Source: an uncultured Erythrobacter sp. (GTDB lineage: Bacteria > Pseudomonadota > Alphaproteobacteria > Sphingomonadales > Sphingomonadaceae). From it: a stretch of 64,000 bases of DNA. Shown here in pieces: positions 9,161 to 17,907 of this stretch. The position numbers were made by a program, and so were the translations under genes. The notes under the pieces were generated by a model. That model worked only from the letters and a program-made list of their open reading frames with translations, ran no database searches and had not been told where the DNA came from. Each line of letters opens with the position of its first letter. Position 1 is the first letter of the stretch. Location: the NCBI GenBank assembly GCA_947502815.1, contig CANNBH010000001.1, positions 434,001 through 498,000 on the forward strand, given 5' to 3'.

Positions 9161-10498
9161 ATGACCAATTCGCGCGTCGGCGCTTCAACCAAGATTGGAT
9201 TTGTAGGGACGTTTGAGGTTGCCAATTTTGGCGATTGCCTGTTCCCAGTGATCTACAAACTCTTGCTGGAACAGCGGGTCTCCGATTGCAAATTTTCCTA
9301 TTATTCGCCTCGATCCGGTATGTCTCCGCTCGGTCACTATGGTCCGGTAAAGGCGCTGCCGGCGACATTGGATGCCCTTGAATTCGATGCGGATGTATTG
9401 ATCCAGTGTGGGGGCGAAACGCTTGCTCTGGGGCACAGTCCGGGAACATACAATTTCCCAGCAAGCACGCTCAGCGCCTTTGCGCGCATGTGGTTTGGCC
9501 CCACCATTGCGGCATCGCGCGGAGACGTGAAATTCTATATTCACAGCGTGGGCATGCCCACCACCGATCTAAAACCGAAATCTGTGATTGCTCGCGGGCT
9601 GAAATATGCCAGCCGTGTAAGCCTGAGAGATGAGGTTTCAGCATCGCGGCTTGAGAATGAATTTCCCGTCGAAGTCGATCCAATGTTCGCCATGTCGACA
9701 TGTTTGGAGCCTGCACAATGGCGGGAAAAGGCGCAGAGCTTCCTTCCATCAGGGTTTGAACCGGGCGGCTATCTTTGCGCTCATATTTCTGCGCCGTACC
9801 TGAGCAATGGCCTGCGCCCTTGGTGTGAACAAATTGCCAGAGCCCATGAAAATTCCGGCTTGCCGATTTTGCTGCTGCCGATTTGCCATTTCCTTTGGGA
9901 CAGGGAGACGTTGGAGGCTGCGCGCTCTGTCTTGGCTGATCTAGGCGTACCGGATTCGGCTATACAGTTCGCAGCGTCGGGGAGCGAAGAAGTCTTGGCA
10001 ACCGCAGCGCTGATCGGAAATGCCGGAGGCATCATTACGACCTCGCTTCACGCGCTGGTTTCGGCGGTGTCATTTGGTGTTCCTTTCGCCGGCTTTGGCG
10101 GAGAGGGAAAAGTGGATGGAAAGCATCGCCAAACGCTTGCCGCTGCTGGGGTTGAGCAAGGCGTGACGCCGCAAATGCAGGAACTGTCGAAGACACTCGA
10201 AGACTCTATGTCGAAGGACCACTTGGGCGCTCGTGATATTGCGAAAACGCGGGCATTGAAGGGGTTTGATGCGCTTGTTACAGACATTGAAGATTGCGCA
10301 GGAGGGGTATCCTCGGCTCCGGCGCCAGTGCCAGATGAGTTGGTAGAAGCGGTGCTCGCCGTTGATCGGCAGCCGACCTTGAACCGTGTATGGGAAGCCA
10401 AGCGCGGATTGCTGCGTTTCATAAAGAAACTGCCGGCCGCGGAAAAAGCATTGGCAACACGCCGCCGATCTCGGCTATTGCGAGATGTCTCGAGCTAA
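9161..10498 (+). CDS. Polysaccharide pyruvyl transferase family protein
   Basis: A 445-residue protein with the pattern of the polysaccharide pyruvyl transferase family: an N-terminal GTFEVANFGDCLFPVIYKLLL strand-loop-helix, a central IQCGGE segment and a C-terminal region with TTSLHALVSAVSFGVPFAGFG. Members add ketal-linked pyruvate from phosphoenolpyruvate to exopolysaccharide sugars, giving them negative charge. ATG 9161 has AAAGGAAAG about ten bases upstream. Its last 14 bases overlap the next gene. The C-terminal 100 residues look less conserved and may carry a locus-specific function. Confidence 0.82.
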   Translation: MTNSRVGASTKIGFVGTFEVANFGDCLFPVIYKLLLEQRVSDCKFSYYSPRSGMSPLGHYGPVKALPATLDALEFDADVLIQCGGETLALGHSPGTYNFPASTLSAFARMWFGPTIAASRGDVKFYIHSVGMPTTDLKPKSVIARGLKYASRVSLRDEVSASRLENEFPVEVDPMFAMSTCLEPAQWREKAQSFLPSGFEPGGYLCAHISAPYLSNGLRPWCEQIARAHENSGLPILLLPICHFLWDRETLEAARSVLADLGVPDSAIQFAASGSEEVLATAALIGNAGGIITTSLHALVSAVSFGVPFAGFGGEGKVDGKHRQTLAAAGVEQGVTPQMQELSKTLEDSMSKDHLGARDIAKTRALKGFDALVTDIEDCAGGVSSAPAPVPDELVEAVLAVDRQPTLNRVWEAKRGLLRFIKKLPAAEKALATRRRSRLLRDVSS

Positions 10499-11972
10499 AC
10501 GGAAGTCGGTGCAAGGCGTCATGGCCACGGTGCAATCAAATGCTGGACAGCTAAGCGCTCCAAAGCGCGCCATTCCGCGTGCGCCCGCTGCGCCTGCTCA
10601 AAAAGTGTCGATCAGGACCGTGCTTCCGCTCGTAATTTTGGCATATTCATTCTTGATATTGCCGATTGAGGTGAAGTTCACTTTTGCCGGTTTTAACATC
10701 TACGCATACCGCGCAACCGTAATTCTACTTTTGGTTCCCGCTTTTTACCGGGCACTTAAGGATATGAATTCATTTAAAATATTTGATGTCTTGATCCTTG
10801 CATCATGTCTATGGACGATTGTCGCATTTACGTATCGGAATGGGTTTGAAGGCGGCTTTCTGCGGTCATTCGCGATCTTTATCGACACCTTCGGAGCCTA
10901 TTTGATCGCTAGGACATCTGTTCGTTCGTTGAGCGACTTGCGTGCCTTTTTGATATTGATCATGCCGGGGGTACTGTTCGCAGGAATATTTCTACTGGTT
11001 GAAAGCATAACGGGCAGGCTGATTTTGCGGCCGCTTTTTGCGAGCGTATTCGGGGCAGCTGTAAACTACGAAGGCGGCGTTGCTCAGGGGGCATTGCAAC
11101 TCTTGTCCGAACGTCGCTTGGGTCTTTTACGGGCGTACAGCACGTTTTCGTATCCGATCCTCGGAGGCACTATTTTGGCCTCGCTCATTCCAATCTATTT
11201 TTTGAGCGGGATCAGGTCTTGGCCTTTTGTCTTGGGGTTGGCGGGCAGTTGCTTTGCGTTCTTCACGGTATCGTCTGCAGCGATAATCGCTCTGGGCTTG
11301 GGTTTTGGCCTCATTATTTTCGACCGTCTCTTGCCTCGGCTTAGACCTCTTAACTGGCACTATGTGATCGGTGTCGGAGTCGTCTATTCGGTTCTGGTCA
11401 ACTTCATTTTGGAAAGCGGCATCGTCGGCGTAATCGGCCGCTTCACATTGAATCCTGCGACTGCCTATATTCGGCGTTTGCAGTGGCAATATGGCACCGA
11501 ATCCATTGCCAATTACCCAATTTTTGGGATCGGATTTGATGAATATGAGCGGGCGGAATGGATGACAGCGGCGATCGATGCCCATTTCCTTTCGATTGGG
11601 ATCAGAGATGGTCTTGCAACTCCGCTCCTGTTGTTCCTGGCCGTGATCCTGATCATGGTTGCGATTGGCAAACGGATTGCGTTGGAGCAAAAGCGGGAAC
11701 GCGACCTGCTCGTCGCCATAAATTTCTCCATCGGAGTGCTCGTCTTTATCTCGATGACGGTGACGTATTTTTCCGAGGCAAATATTTGGTTCATGATGGT
11801 GCTTGGCATTGGCGCCGCATTCGCTGCCGGAAAGCAAGCCGATGGAACACAGCGGATGGTTAGAGTCCGTGTGCCCGCGGATTTCCAAGGAGGACGGTTC
11901 GTTCCCGCCCTAGATCAGAGGCCAGGCGCCGCGTCGATGAACAGTTCTTCTCATCCAAGTCAGACGCGGTAA
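10485..11972 (+). CDS. O-antigen polymerase/ligase-like membrane protein (Wzy-type)
   Basis: A 495-residue protein with a soluble N-terminal stretch of about 45 residues and then roughly ten to twelve hydrophobic segments, a common layout for Wzy polymerases and O-antigen ligases. The sequence itself is poorly conserved, as usual for this class. It lies between the pyruvyl-transferase-family gene and a Wzx-like flippase in one operon. The Wza and Wzc genes downstream in the locus make the polymerase role likely. It would act in the inner membrane on the periplasmic side. Confidence 0.75.
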   Translation: MSRAKRKSVQGVMATVQSNAGQLSAPKRAIPRAPAAPAQKVSIRTVLPLVILAYSFLILPIEVKFTFAGFNIYAYRATVILLLVPAFYRALKDMNSFKIFDVLILASCLWTIVAFTYRNGFEGGFLRSFAIFIDTFGAYLIARTSVRSLSDLRAFLILIMPGVLFAGIFLLVESITGRLILRPLFASVFGAAVNYEGGVAQGALQLLSERRLGLLRAYSTFSYPILGGTILASLIPIYFLSGIRSWPFVLGLAGSCFAFFTVSSAAIIALGLGFGLIIFDRLLPRLRPLNWHYVIGVGVVYSVLVNFILESGIVGVIGRFTLNPATAYIRRLQWQYGTESIANYPIFGIGFDEYERAEWMTAAIDAHFLSIGIRDGLATPLLLFLAVILIMVAIGKRIALEQKRERDLLVAINFSIGVLVFISMTVTYFSEANIWFMMVLGIGAAFAAGKQADGTQRMVRVRVPADFQGGRFVPALDQRPGAASMNSSSHPSQTR

Positions 11973-11981
11973 GATTCGTCC

Positions 11982-13442
11982 ATGTTGGCGCGCAACAGCT
12001 TAATCTCCATGACGGCGAGTGTTGTGCCGGTCGTGGTTACAGTCGTCACTCTTCCGTTTTTGCTGAACGCCATTGGGTTAGAGCGCTACGGCGCGCTTGC
12101 TCTGTGTTGGTTGATTTTGATCTACGTCGGGCAAGCGGATTGGGGGCTGGGTAAAGCGACAACACATTGGGTTGCGCGGACATCGGCAGAGGACCCGGAC
12201 GCTGCTCGTGCGACCATGTTGAGCGGGATCGTGACAGCTCTTGCGGTGGGCTCTGTGATGGCTCTGCTCGCAGGCGGCGTTTCGTGGTTGTTTTTCGCCA
12301 AATTCTTTGACGTCGATGCAGCGCTTCGAGCGGAGCTATTAGGCAGTGTTTGGCTGATCGCTGCCGCCACGCTGGCAACCAGCATTCTTCAGGTCATGTA
12401 CGGAGCATTGGCAGGGAGAGAACGGTTTGTGTCCGCATCGCTGGCGATGATGCTCAGCAACGCGTCTCTTCCTCTTCTTGCGCTTGGCACGGCGATGTTG
12501 GTTGATCCGCGATTGGAGGCTCTAATGTTGGCCTCTTTAGCTGGGCGTTTGTTGGGTGTTGCGGTTGCGGGATCAGATATCTGGTTCTCGCAATTTCGCG
12601 GCCGCCGCACGCAGTTTCAGATTGCGGATTCGCGCAAGCTGTTGAAATTTGGTTTTTGGATCATGTCAGCATCTTTCACAGCGCCGGTGCTGATCACCAT
12701 TGACCGGATGATCATCGGCAGCAACTTGGGCGCTGCTGCGGTCGCCGCTTATACAATCCCCTATCAAATCGTCAGCAGGCTTCAATTGGTGCCGCAATCC
12801 TTGATGAATGTTCTGTTCCCAAGGCTTTCTGTTGCCAGTCAGGAATCGGCGCGGCTGACGTCCTTTCACTATGCAGTGACAATTTCGGCAATGTTCCTAC
12901 CGATCATAGTCGGGTTGATTTTCTTGCTAGAACCGCTGTTGCAATTGTGGCTTGGCAACAAGTTGGACGAACGATCAACATCTGTCGGGATCGTGCTGCT
13001 TTGCGCCTTTCTTTTCACTGCAATCGCGCAATCAATAGCGGTTTTCTTGCAGTCACAAAACGATGGAAAGTTCGTTGCAGCGTTTCAATTGGGCGAGATT
13101 TTGCCCTATTTTGCCTTGCTCGGCTATGCCGTCGCAGAGGGTGGTTTGCTTGGCGTAGCCTTAGTGTTCTTGGCGCGGCGTGTGGTGGAAACCGTGTGCT
13201 TTGTCGCCCGTTCTAAATACGGCAATGGCCGGTTTTGGATGACCCAAATTCCAGCGGGATTGGCGCTAGCCATCGCTCTATTGTTAGAGCCCCATGTCGA
13301 CACGCTGGTCTTACGCATCGCTGTTGGGTCTGCCATTGCGCTAGCCGCGCTTTGCGGCGCCATTTTCGCCGCGCCCGTGCAATTACGATCAATGCTGTTT
13401 GAACAAATGCGTTCGCGGATGCCAGCTTCTCTCAGGAGGTAA
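11982..13442 (+). CDS. Oligosaccharide flippase (Wzx-type)
   Basis: A 486-residue polytopic membrane protein with the polysaccharide flippase pattern: an N-terminal LISMTASVVPVVVTVVTLPFLLNAIG and about twelve hydrophobic helices. It would flip lipid-linked repeat units across the inner membrane before polymerisation. It starts nine bases after the Wzy-like gene and is the last gene of the + operon; an inverted repeat (13443-13480) follows its stop directly. Confidence 0.85.
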   Translation: MLARNSLISMTASVVPVVVTVVTLPFLLNAIGLERYGALALCWLILIYVGQADWGLGKATTHWVARTSAEDPDAARATMLSGIVTALAVGSVMALLAGGVSWLFFAKFFDVDAALRAELLGSVWLIAAATLATSILQVMYGALAGRERFVSASLAMMLSNASLPLLALGTAMLVDPRLEALMLASLAGRLLGVAVAGSDIWFSQFRGRRTQFQIADSRKLLKFGFWIMSASFTAPVLITIDRMIIGSNLGAAAVAAYTIPYQIVSRLQLVPQSLMNVLFPRLSVASQESARLTSFHYAVTISAMFLPIIVGLIFLLEPLLQLWLGNKLDERSTSVGIVLLCAFLFTAIAQSIAVFLQSQNDGKFVAAFQLGEILPYFALLGYAVAEGGLLGVALVFLARRVVETVCFVARSKYGNGRFWMTQIPAGLALAIALLLEPHVDTLVLRIAVGSAIALAALCGAIFAAPVQLRSMLFEQMRSRMPASLRR

Positions 13443-13480
13443 TTCGTGGCGGCAGATGAGTGCATTCCCGCCGCCACGAA
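13443..13480. terminator. Inverted repeat between convergent genes
   Basis: An 11-base perfect inverted repeat (TTCGTGGCGGC and GCCGCCACGAA, loop of 16 bases) begins immediately after the flippase stop codon and lies 16 bases from the end of the convergent spike-fibre-like gene. There is no clear T run on either side, so it may be a weak or factor-aided terminator for both units. Confidence 0.55.
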
Positions 13481-13496
13481 CTGGGTATTGGCGAGT

Positions 13497-15530
13497 TTAG
13501 CTAACCGCGCCGGCCGCTGACGGATCTGCTCGCAAAACGCCACTTAGATCTTGCGCAATCACGGGCGTTTTTAGATTGCTGAGCAGATCGCCAGCCGGAT
13601 CGAAATTGCCGCCAATCGCGTCGACGTACAGTGTTGTGTCATCGCCGCCGATGCTAGTGTCTATACCCCCAAGCGGAGCAATCTGGCCGGCATGGATGTG
13701 GTTGCAAATGAGCGCCACGTCAGAATCGATGGCCCCGCCACCGGATACCGTCATTCCCTTGGCGGCGTTGTTGGCGATCAGGCAATAGATATCACCATCG
13801 TAACCTTTGTCCTGACGTACAAGGACACGCTGGCTGGAAAGTGAGTTGTGCGCAAAAACAACATGGCTGTGATTTTCATCCAACTGGGTGGCGAGCGCTT
13901 CATCCGGGGTACCCATGTTGTTGTAGAACGCATTGCCAATAAACATTGCGTCTTCGATTCCTCCAGATCCCGAAATGAGCATGTTTTGAGCGTCAATTTG
14001 CCAGCCTTGGTTAAAGGCAAAGACGACGTTCTCTTTCGTCGCCGAAAGATTGGTCAATTGGTATAGGTCGGAATGAATGTCGAAATGCGTCGGCAGCGTA
14101 AGTGGCGCAGATTTGGCATCGAGATCAATGAAACCCGAGCCATTGGCTGAGCCGGGGCTTGTCAAAGCGCTGGCGAAACGTGTGTCATCGATCAATGTCG
14201 CCGACCAATCAGGTTGGGAATTTATGAAGTCGACCACGTTTTGAACCGAGTAATTTGTGTCATCCCGGAACGCTTGTTCTGTGCCTAGGATCGCAAAGGT
14301 TGCAACGGAAGCACCATTTTCCTTGAGGGTGATCGACCTGCTGTTGGCGCTGTTGGCCCCGGACAAAGAGATTGTCGCTGTGCTGGCCGCCCCAGAATAC
14401 TGCAACGTCAGTGCATCGATGTTCTGATAGTATGGGAAGCTGGAATGATCGATCATTGTGTTAGCGATCGCACAATCGGCATCTTGTAAAGCATCACTCC
14501 ATGTGCTGCTTGTAACGTTGCCGCGTGCGATAATGGCCTTGTCGCCCCAATCGTTCACATCTTGGATCGCGCAATCTGTGAAATATGCGCCACCTCGGAA
14601 CAGTGAAGGGATAATGTTGCGCGGCCGGCCTCGCCAAAGATCATCGCGACCCCGACTTTGGATGAGGTTGCAGCCATCAAGCCAATGCTGCCGTGCCGTA
14701 CTTTCCGAATAGAACTCTAGCGTTTCGACAAAGTCGATCGTGATGTTGGAACCTTTGAAACGCAACCGGTCATATTGCGGCCGCATCCGAGTGAAATCAA
14801 AGGGCAATGTCGGCGGGGTCTGCGCAAATGTGACTGGGCCGGTTGCTTCGATGGTGCAATAGCCTTCGCCAAAGTGCACGCCGCCGGCTTTGAGCTCGTA
14901 TGTCCCCGGCTGACTGATGGTGATGCGAGGGTGTTCAGCCCCCAATGAACGCAGGAATGAAAACGCAGAGGCCATTGAGTTGAAGTCTGCGCCGCCGCCG
15001 CTCGCCACTGTGACGTCCACATCGTACTCGATGTCAGCCATAACGAATGTGTGCGGCCCGATAATGCGGCTTTGCATGGAATTATCTGACGGCACGGCTT
15101 CAACGTAGACATTGGCCAAGCCATCTGTCGCCGCTGGCTTAGTCAACGTGGCCCACCACCCGAGGACCGAATAGCTTGAGCCATCGGGGCGCAAATACGT
15201 GCGCAAGCTGGGCTCATCCACCTGTGCCATGCCGCCTTCGCAATGGAAAATGACATGGGAAAGACCCAGATTAGTAAACAGCGATCCGCTATTATTGGCT
15301 GCTGCAAAAACGCCAATTGTCATCGCGCTTGTCACTGTTTGACGGGGCGGTTCCAACATTCGGCAAACCGGTTTCGCGGTGCTCCGGTTGGGGGCGGTTG
15401 GAATAGTGGTAAAACCACTCGACGCGGTGCCATCCCAATTTGCTCCCGGAGTAAGCAATGGGTTTGAAGAAGAACCGTACGGAAAGTGGGATCGCCTTGA
15501 AAATGCGTGTCCAAATCCAAAACCCGCCAT
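13497..15530 (-). CDS. Head-spike fibre-like protein (GTA GhsB-like, beta-helix candidate)
   Basis: A 677-residue protein without signal peptide or membrane segment. The N-terminal 30 residues are rich in Gly, Phe, Ser and Asn, as in virion-attachment regions; the middle and C-terminus show many short beta-strand segments with Asn and Gly turns, as in right-handed beta-helix adhesins. It follows the spike-base gene with a one-base overlap (TGATG), so both are cotranslated. By analogy with Rhodobacter GhsA/GhsB, whose head spikes bind the host capsule, it is a candidate receptor-binding fibre. I chose ATG 15530 over TTG 15533. The role is inferred mainly from the partner gene. Confidence 0.6.
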   Translation of the reverse strand: MAGFGFGHAFSRRSHFPYGSSSNPLLTPGANWDGTASSGFTTIPTAPNRSTAKPVCRMLEPPRQTVTSAMTIGVFAAANNSGSLFTNLGLSHVIFHCEGGMAQVDEPSLRTYLRPDGSSYSVLGWWATLTKPAATDGLANVYVEAVPSDNSMQSRIIGPHTFVMADIEYDVDVTVASGGGADFNSMASAFSFLRSLGAEHPRITISQPGTYELKAGGVHFGEGYCTIEATGPVTFAQTPPTLPFDFTRMRPQYDRLRFKGSNITIDFVETLEFYSESTARQHWLDGCNLIQSRGRDDLWRGRPRNIIPSLFRGGAYFTDCAIQDVNDWGDKAIIARGNVTSSTWSDALQDADCAIANTMIDHSSFPYYQNIDALTLQYSGAASTATISLSGANSANSRSITLKENGASVATFAILGTEQAFRDDTNYSVQNVVDFINSQPDWSATLIDDTRFASALTSPGSANGSGFIDLDAKSAPLTLPTHFDIHSDLYQLTNLSATKENVVFAFNQGWQIDAQNMLISGSGGIEDAMFIGNAFYNNMGTPDEALATQLDENHSHVVFAHNSLSSQRVLVRQDKGYDGDIYCLIANNAAKGMTVSGGGAIDSDVALICNHIHAGQIAPLGGIDTSIGGDDTTLYVDAIGGNFDPAGDLLSNLKTPVIAQDLSGVLRADPSAAGAVS

Positions 15531-15796
15531 CAAAGAAGTCCCACCAGATCAGCCGCTGTGGTTCCGCTGGAACGGACGGCGCTGGCTCGAACATCAAGCG
15601 TCATACCGCTTGGGACATTGCGAAAAATAACGTCATCCAAGTTGTCCGCCGGCAAAAGCGTAACATCCCCGCCGGTGCCAACATAGATGGCCTTTGTAAC
15701 GCTGGACAATTCGCCAGCATCACTTGGCGTGATGGCAAAACAATTGCGGGCAGGTGATGTAACGCTGTCAGTGCTGGAATATTTGTCTTGTGGCAT
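15530..15796 (-). CDS. Spike base protein, RCAP_Rcc01079 (GhsA)-like
   Basis: An 88-residue protein that reads like the family of Rhodobacter gene transfer agent head-spike base proteins: SPARNCFAITPSD, then AIYVGTGGDVTLL, then VIFRNVPSGM, then a C-terminal RSSGTTAADLVGLL. In Rhodobacter the base (GhsA) anchors the fibre (GhsB) on the particle head. ATG 15796 has a strong AAGGAG eight bases upstream. No other phage or GTA structural gene is nearby, so the module is detached from a particle cluster. It lies in the middle of the polysaccharide locus, on the strand opposite to its left neighbours. Confidence 0.8.
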   Translation of the reverse strand: MPQDKYSSTDSVTSPARNCFAITPSDAGELSSVTKAIYVGTGGDVTLLPADNLDDVIFRNVPSGMTLDVRASAVRSSGTTAADLVGLL

Positions 15797-15995
15797 AGGG
15801 CAAACTCCTTCGAATCGAAGTGGAACATAAATAGAACACCCTGTGTAGGAAAGTTTTTAATTGCGCCTATGCTTGGCAACAGAATGGTTGCGCTCTTTTG
15901 ATAACGAGGGTGGTGACGAATGGTTTCGTGTCGCCTATTATATGTCTGCAATTTCCAGTTCGGTGCAGTGGCACTAGAAAGTTAGATCGCTTCAA
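15797..15995. other. Divergent intergenic region (spike module and GT2 gene)
   Basis: About 200 bases separate the start of the spike-base gene from the start of the glycosyltransferase gene on the other strand, so promoters for both are expected here. The part close to the spike gene is AT-richer than its surroundings. I could not recognise specific promoter boxes or an operator with confidence. Confidence 0.4.
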
Positions 15996-16940
15996 ATGCT
16001 TGCCCCACCTTCCAAGGCCGACGTTACGGTCATCATAGTAAGCTGGAACACCCGCGAGCTGACATTGAAGGCGATTGAAACGCTCCTGGCAAATGCGGGT
16101 GAAGTCAGCATGCATGTTGTCGTGTGGGACAATGCGTCATCAGATGGCTCAGCGGAGGCGGTGGCAGAGGCGTTCCCGCAGGTCGAATTGGTTGCCTATG
16201 ATGAAAACATTGGTTTTGCCAAGGCGAACAACATTGTCGCGTCGACCGCTCAGACGGAATGGCTGCTGTTGTTAAATCCTGACACGGAAACCCATCCCAA
16301 AGCGATCGAGAACTTGCTGGCTTTTGGTATGAGCAATACCGGCGCGGGCATTGTTGGCGGTCGCACCGTGTTTCCTGATGGCTCGCTCAACCCGGCGTCT
16401 TGTTGGCGCAAGTCAACGCCGTGGAGCCTGTTTTGCAGTGCATTCGGATTGAGCCGCGCTTTTCCAGGCGTCGAATTCTTCAACAGAGAGGCGATGGGGG
16501 GCTGGCGGCGAGATAGTGTTCGCGACGTTGATATTGTCGTGGGTTGCTTCTTCCTATTGCGCAGAGAGCTTTGGGAGGAGCTTGGCGGCTTTAATGACAA
16601 ATATTTCATGTATGGCGAAGAGGCCGATATGTGTTTGAGAGCTGCCAAGTTGGGCTATCAGCCGATGGTCACACCTGATGCCCAAATCATGCATCTTGTC
16701 GGCGCATCAACGAAGCTACGCAGCGAGAAACAGATCCGCCTGATGCGGGCGAGAATGTCGCTTATGCAGGACCATTGGGATCCTGTTTGGCTGCCGCTTG
16801 GGCGTGTCTTGATGTGGATGTGGATTGCCAATCGGCGGGTGGCATCCAAACTGATTTCGCTGGGTTCAAAAGATGATGCCGCAGATGCGGAGTGGCAGAA
16901 GATTTGGGAGGCGCGGCATGATTGGTTGCGCGGGTATTAA
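15996..16940 (+). CDS. Glycosyltransferase family 2 (rhamnosyltransferase-like)
   Basis: A 314-residue GT-A fold enzyme: VTVIIVSWNTRELTLKAIETL at the N-terminus, the nucleotide-binding VWDNASSDGS, FAKANN, the LLLNPDTE metal-binding segment (D-x-D type position) and a C-terminal GCFFLLRRELWEELGGFNDKYFMYGEEADMC block. This arrangement is typical of bacterial rhamnosyltransferases of the WbbL type, which fits the rhamnose operon upstream, but the donor is not proven. It is a single gene on + that converges with the second GT2. Confidence 0.88.
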   Translation: MLAPPSKADVTVIIVSWNTRELTLKAIETLLANAGEVSMHVVVWDNASSDGSAEAVAEAFPQVELVAYDENIGFAKANNIVASTAQTEWLLLLNPDTETHPKAIENLLAFGMSNTGAGIVGGRTVFPDGSLNPASCWRKSTPWSLFCSAFGLSRAFPGVEFFNREAMGGWRRDSVRDVDIVVGCFFLLRRELWEELGGFNDKYFMYGEEADMCLRAAKLGYQPMVTPDAQIMHLVGASTKLRSEKQIRLMRARMSLMQDHWDPVWLPLGRVLMWMWIANRRVASKLISLGSKDDAADAEWQKIWEARHDWLRGY

Positions 16941-16953
16941 TCGCACACAGGTA

Positions 16954-17904
16954 TCACAATTCGCGCGATGTCAGATCCCGCGTCCACGTTGTTCCGCGGC
17001 CGCGCAGCTGGCTTAAACGCGCTTCGACACGGGCGAGTGCTTTCATCGAATAAAAGACCAACAGGCTCAAAGGGGTTGCCCCGCTGCGGAGTGCATAGCT
17101 GACGCCTCCGCCTTGACCGGGGCTTGCGAAATGCGGGCTGGGATGGTCGCGTTTGACTTCAATATTGCCAAGTCGGCGCCGTGCTTCGACCTTGATTTGT
17201 TGCCACGCGGTGCGCGGAGGATGCACAATCGAAAAGACTGCTTGCCCCGCCGCATTCTGTGTCACCAGACGTTTTTCATTGTCGGGAAATCGAGTGTGAA
17301 TCCAGATATCGTCGCCGATTATTTTGGGGAACGGGCCGGCACGATCTAGTGCTTCGCGTGACAGTCCGTAGCAGCCTGCGCCGCCTTTCCCGGCCTTAGC
17401 ATAGGGCTGTTTCAGCCACGCGGCGAAATAGGCTTTGATGAACCAATTGCAGCGTGTGAGATTCAGCCGGATAGCCGGCGCAGCCGTCATCGTGCCTGGC
17501 TCAAGCAGGGCCTCTGCCAGAGCAGCGAGAGACGTGTGTGTGCACTCAACATCCGCATCCAGCACGATGCATGGCTGGTAAGGCGCCTCGCGCAGTCCCG
17601 CGTTTATAGCGTTTGTTTTTGAACCTTCTGCGATGTCTAGAATTCTCGCATCTGGCGCCGACACAGCTGCCAGTTCGGCCGTGCGATCTGTGCACCCATT
17701 GGCTGCGACTATGATTTCAAAAGGATAGGCTGCTGGCGCATCATTCAGCACGGTTTGAAGGCAGCGGGCAATCACCGCCTCTTCGTTATGGGCGGGAATG
17801 ATGACTGTGAAAGGCGCTGGTTTGGTCACTGTCCTTTGGTTCCAATCGGACCGTTTCAAATCGGCAAATGTCAAAATTTGGAACGGAAACGAGAGCCGCT
17901 CCAA
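16954..17904 (-). CDS. Glycosyltransferase family 2
   Basis: A 316-residue GT-A enzyme with FTVIIPAHNEEAVIARCL, VAANGCTDRT and VLDADVECT carrying the metal-binding acidic pair, followed by a hydrophobic C-terminal half with one probable membrane-associated helix (PLSLLVFYSMKAL). It is third in the wza-wzc-GT operon, starting (TTG 17904) three bases after the autokinase stop. A start about 25 codons further in (GTG) is possible. The acceptor and donor sugars cannot be told from sequence. Confidence 0.83.
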   Translation of the reverse strand: MERLSFPFQILTFADLKRSDWNQRTVTKPAPFTVIIPAHNEEAVIARCLQTVLNDAPAAYPFEIIVAANGCTDRTAELAAVSAPDARILDIAEGSKTNAINAGLREAPYQPCIVLDADVECTHTSLAALAEALLEPGTMTAAPAIRLNLTRCNWFIKAYFAAWLKQPYAKAGKGGAGCYGLSREALDRAGPFPKIIGDDIWIHTRFPDNEKRLVTQNAAGQAVFSIVHPPRTAWQQIKVEARRRLGNIEVKRDHPSPHFASPGQGGGVSYALRSGATPLSLLVFYSMKALARVEARLSQLRGRGTTWTRDLTSREL

Positions 17905-17907
17905 ATG

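Noticed and set aside
11127-11888. 253-codon minus frame inside the Wzy-like gene
   Set aside because: Antisense of a membrane protein; such frames are rich in charged residues by codon reversal and carry no motif.
13497-15796. Prophage remnant
   Set aside because: Apart from the spike-like pair no terminase, portal, capsid, tail, integrase or lysis gene is near, and neighbouring genes continue the polysaccharide locus.
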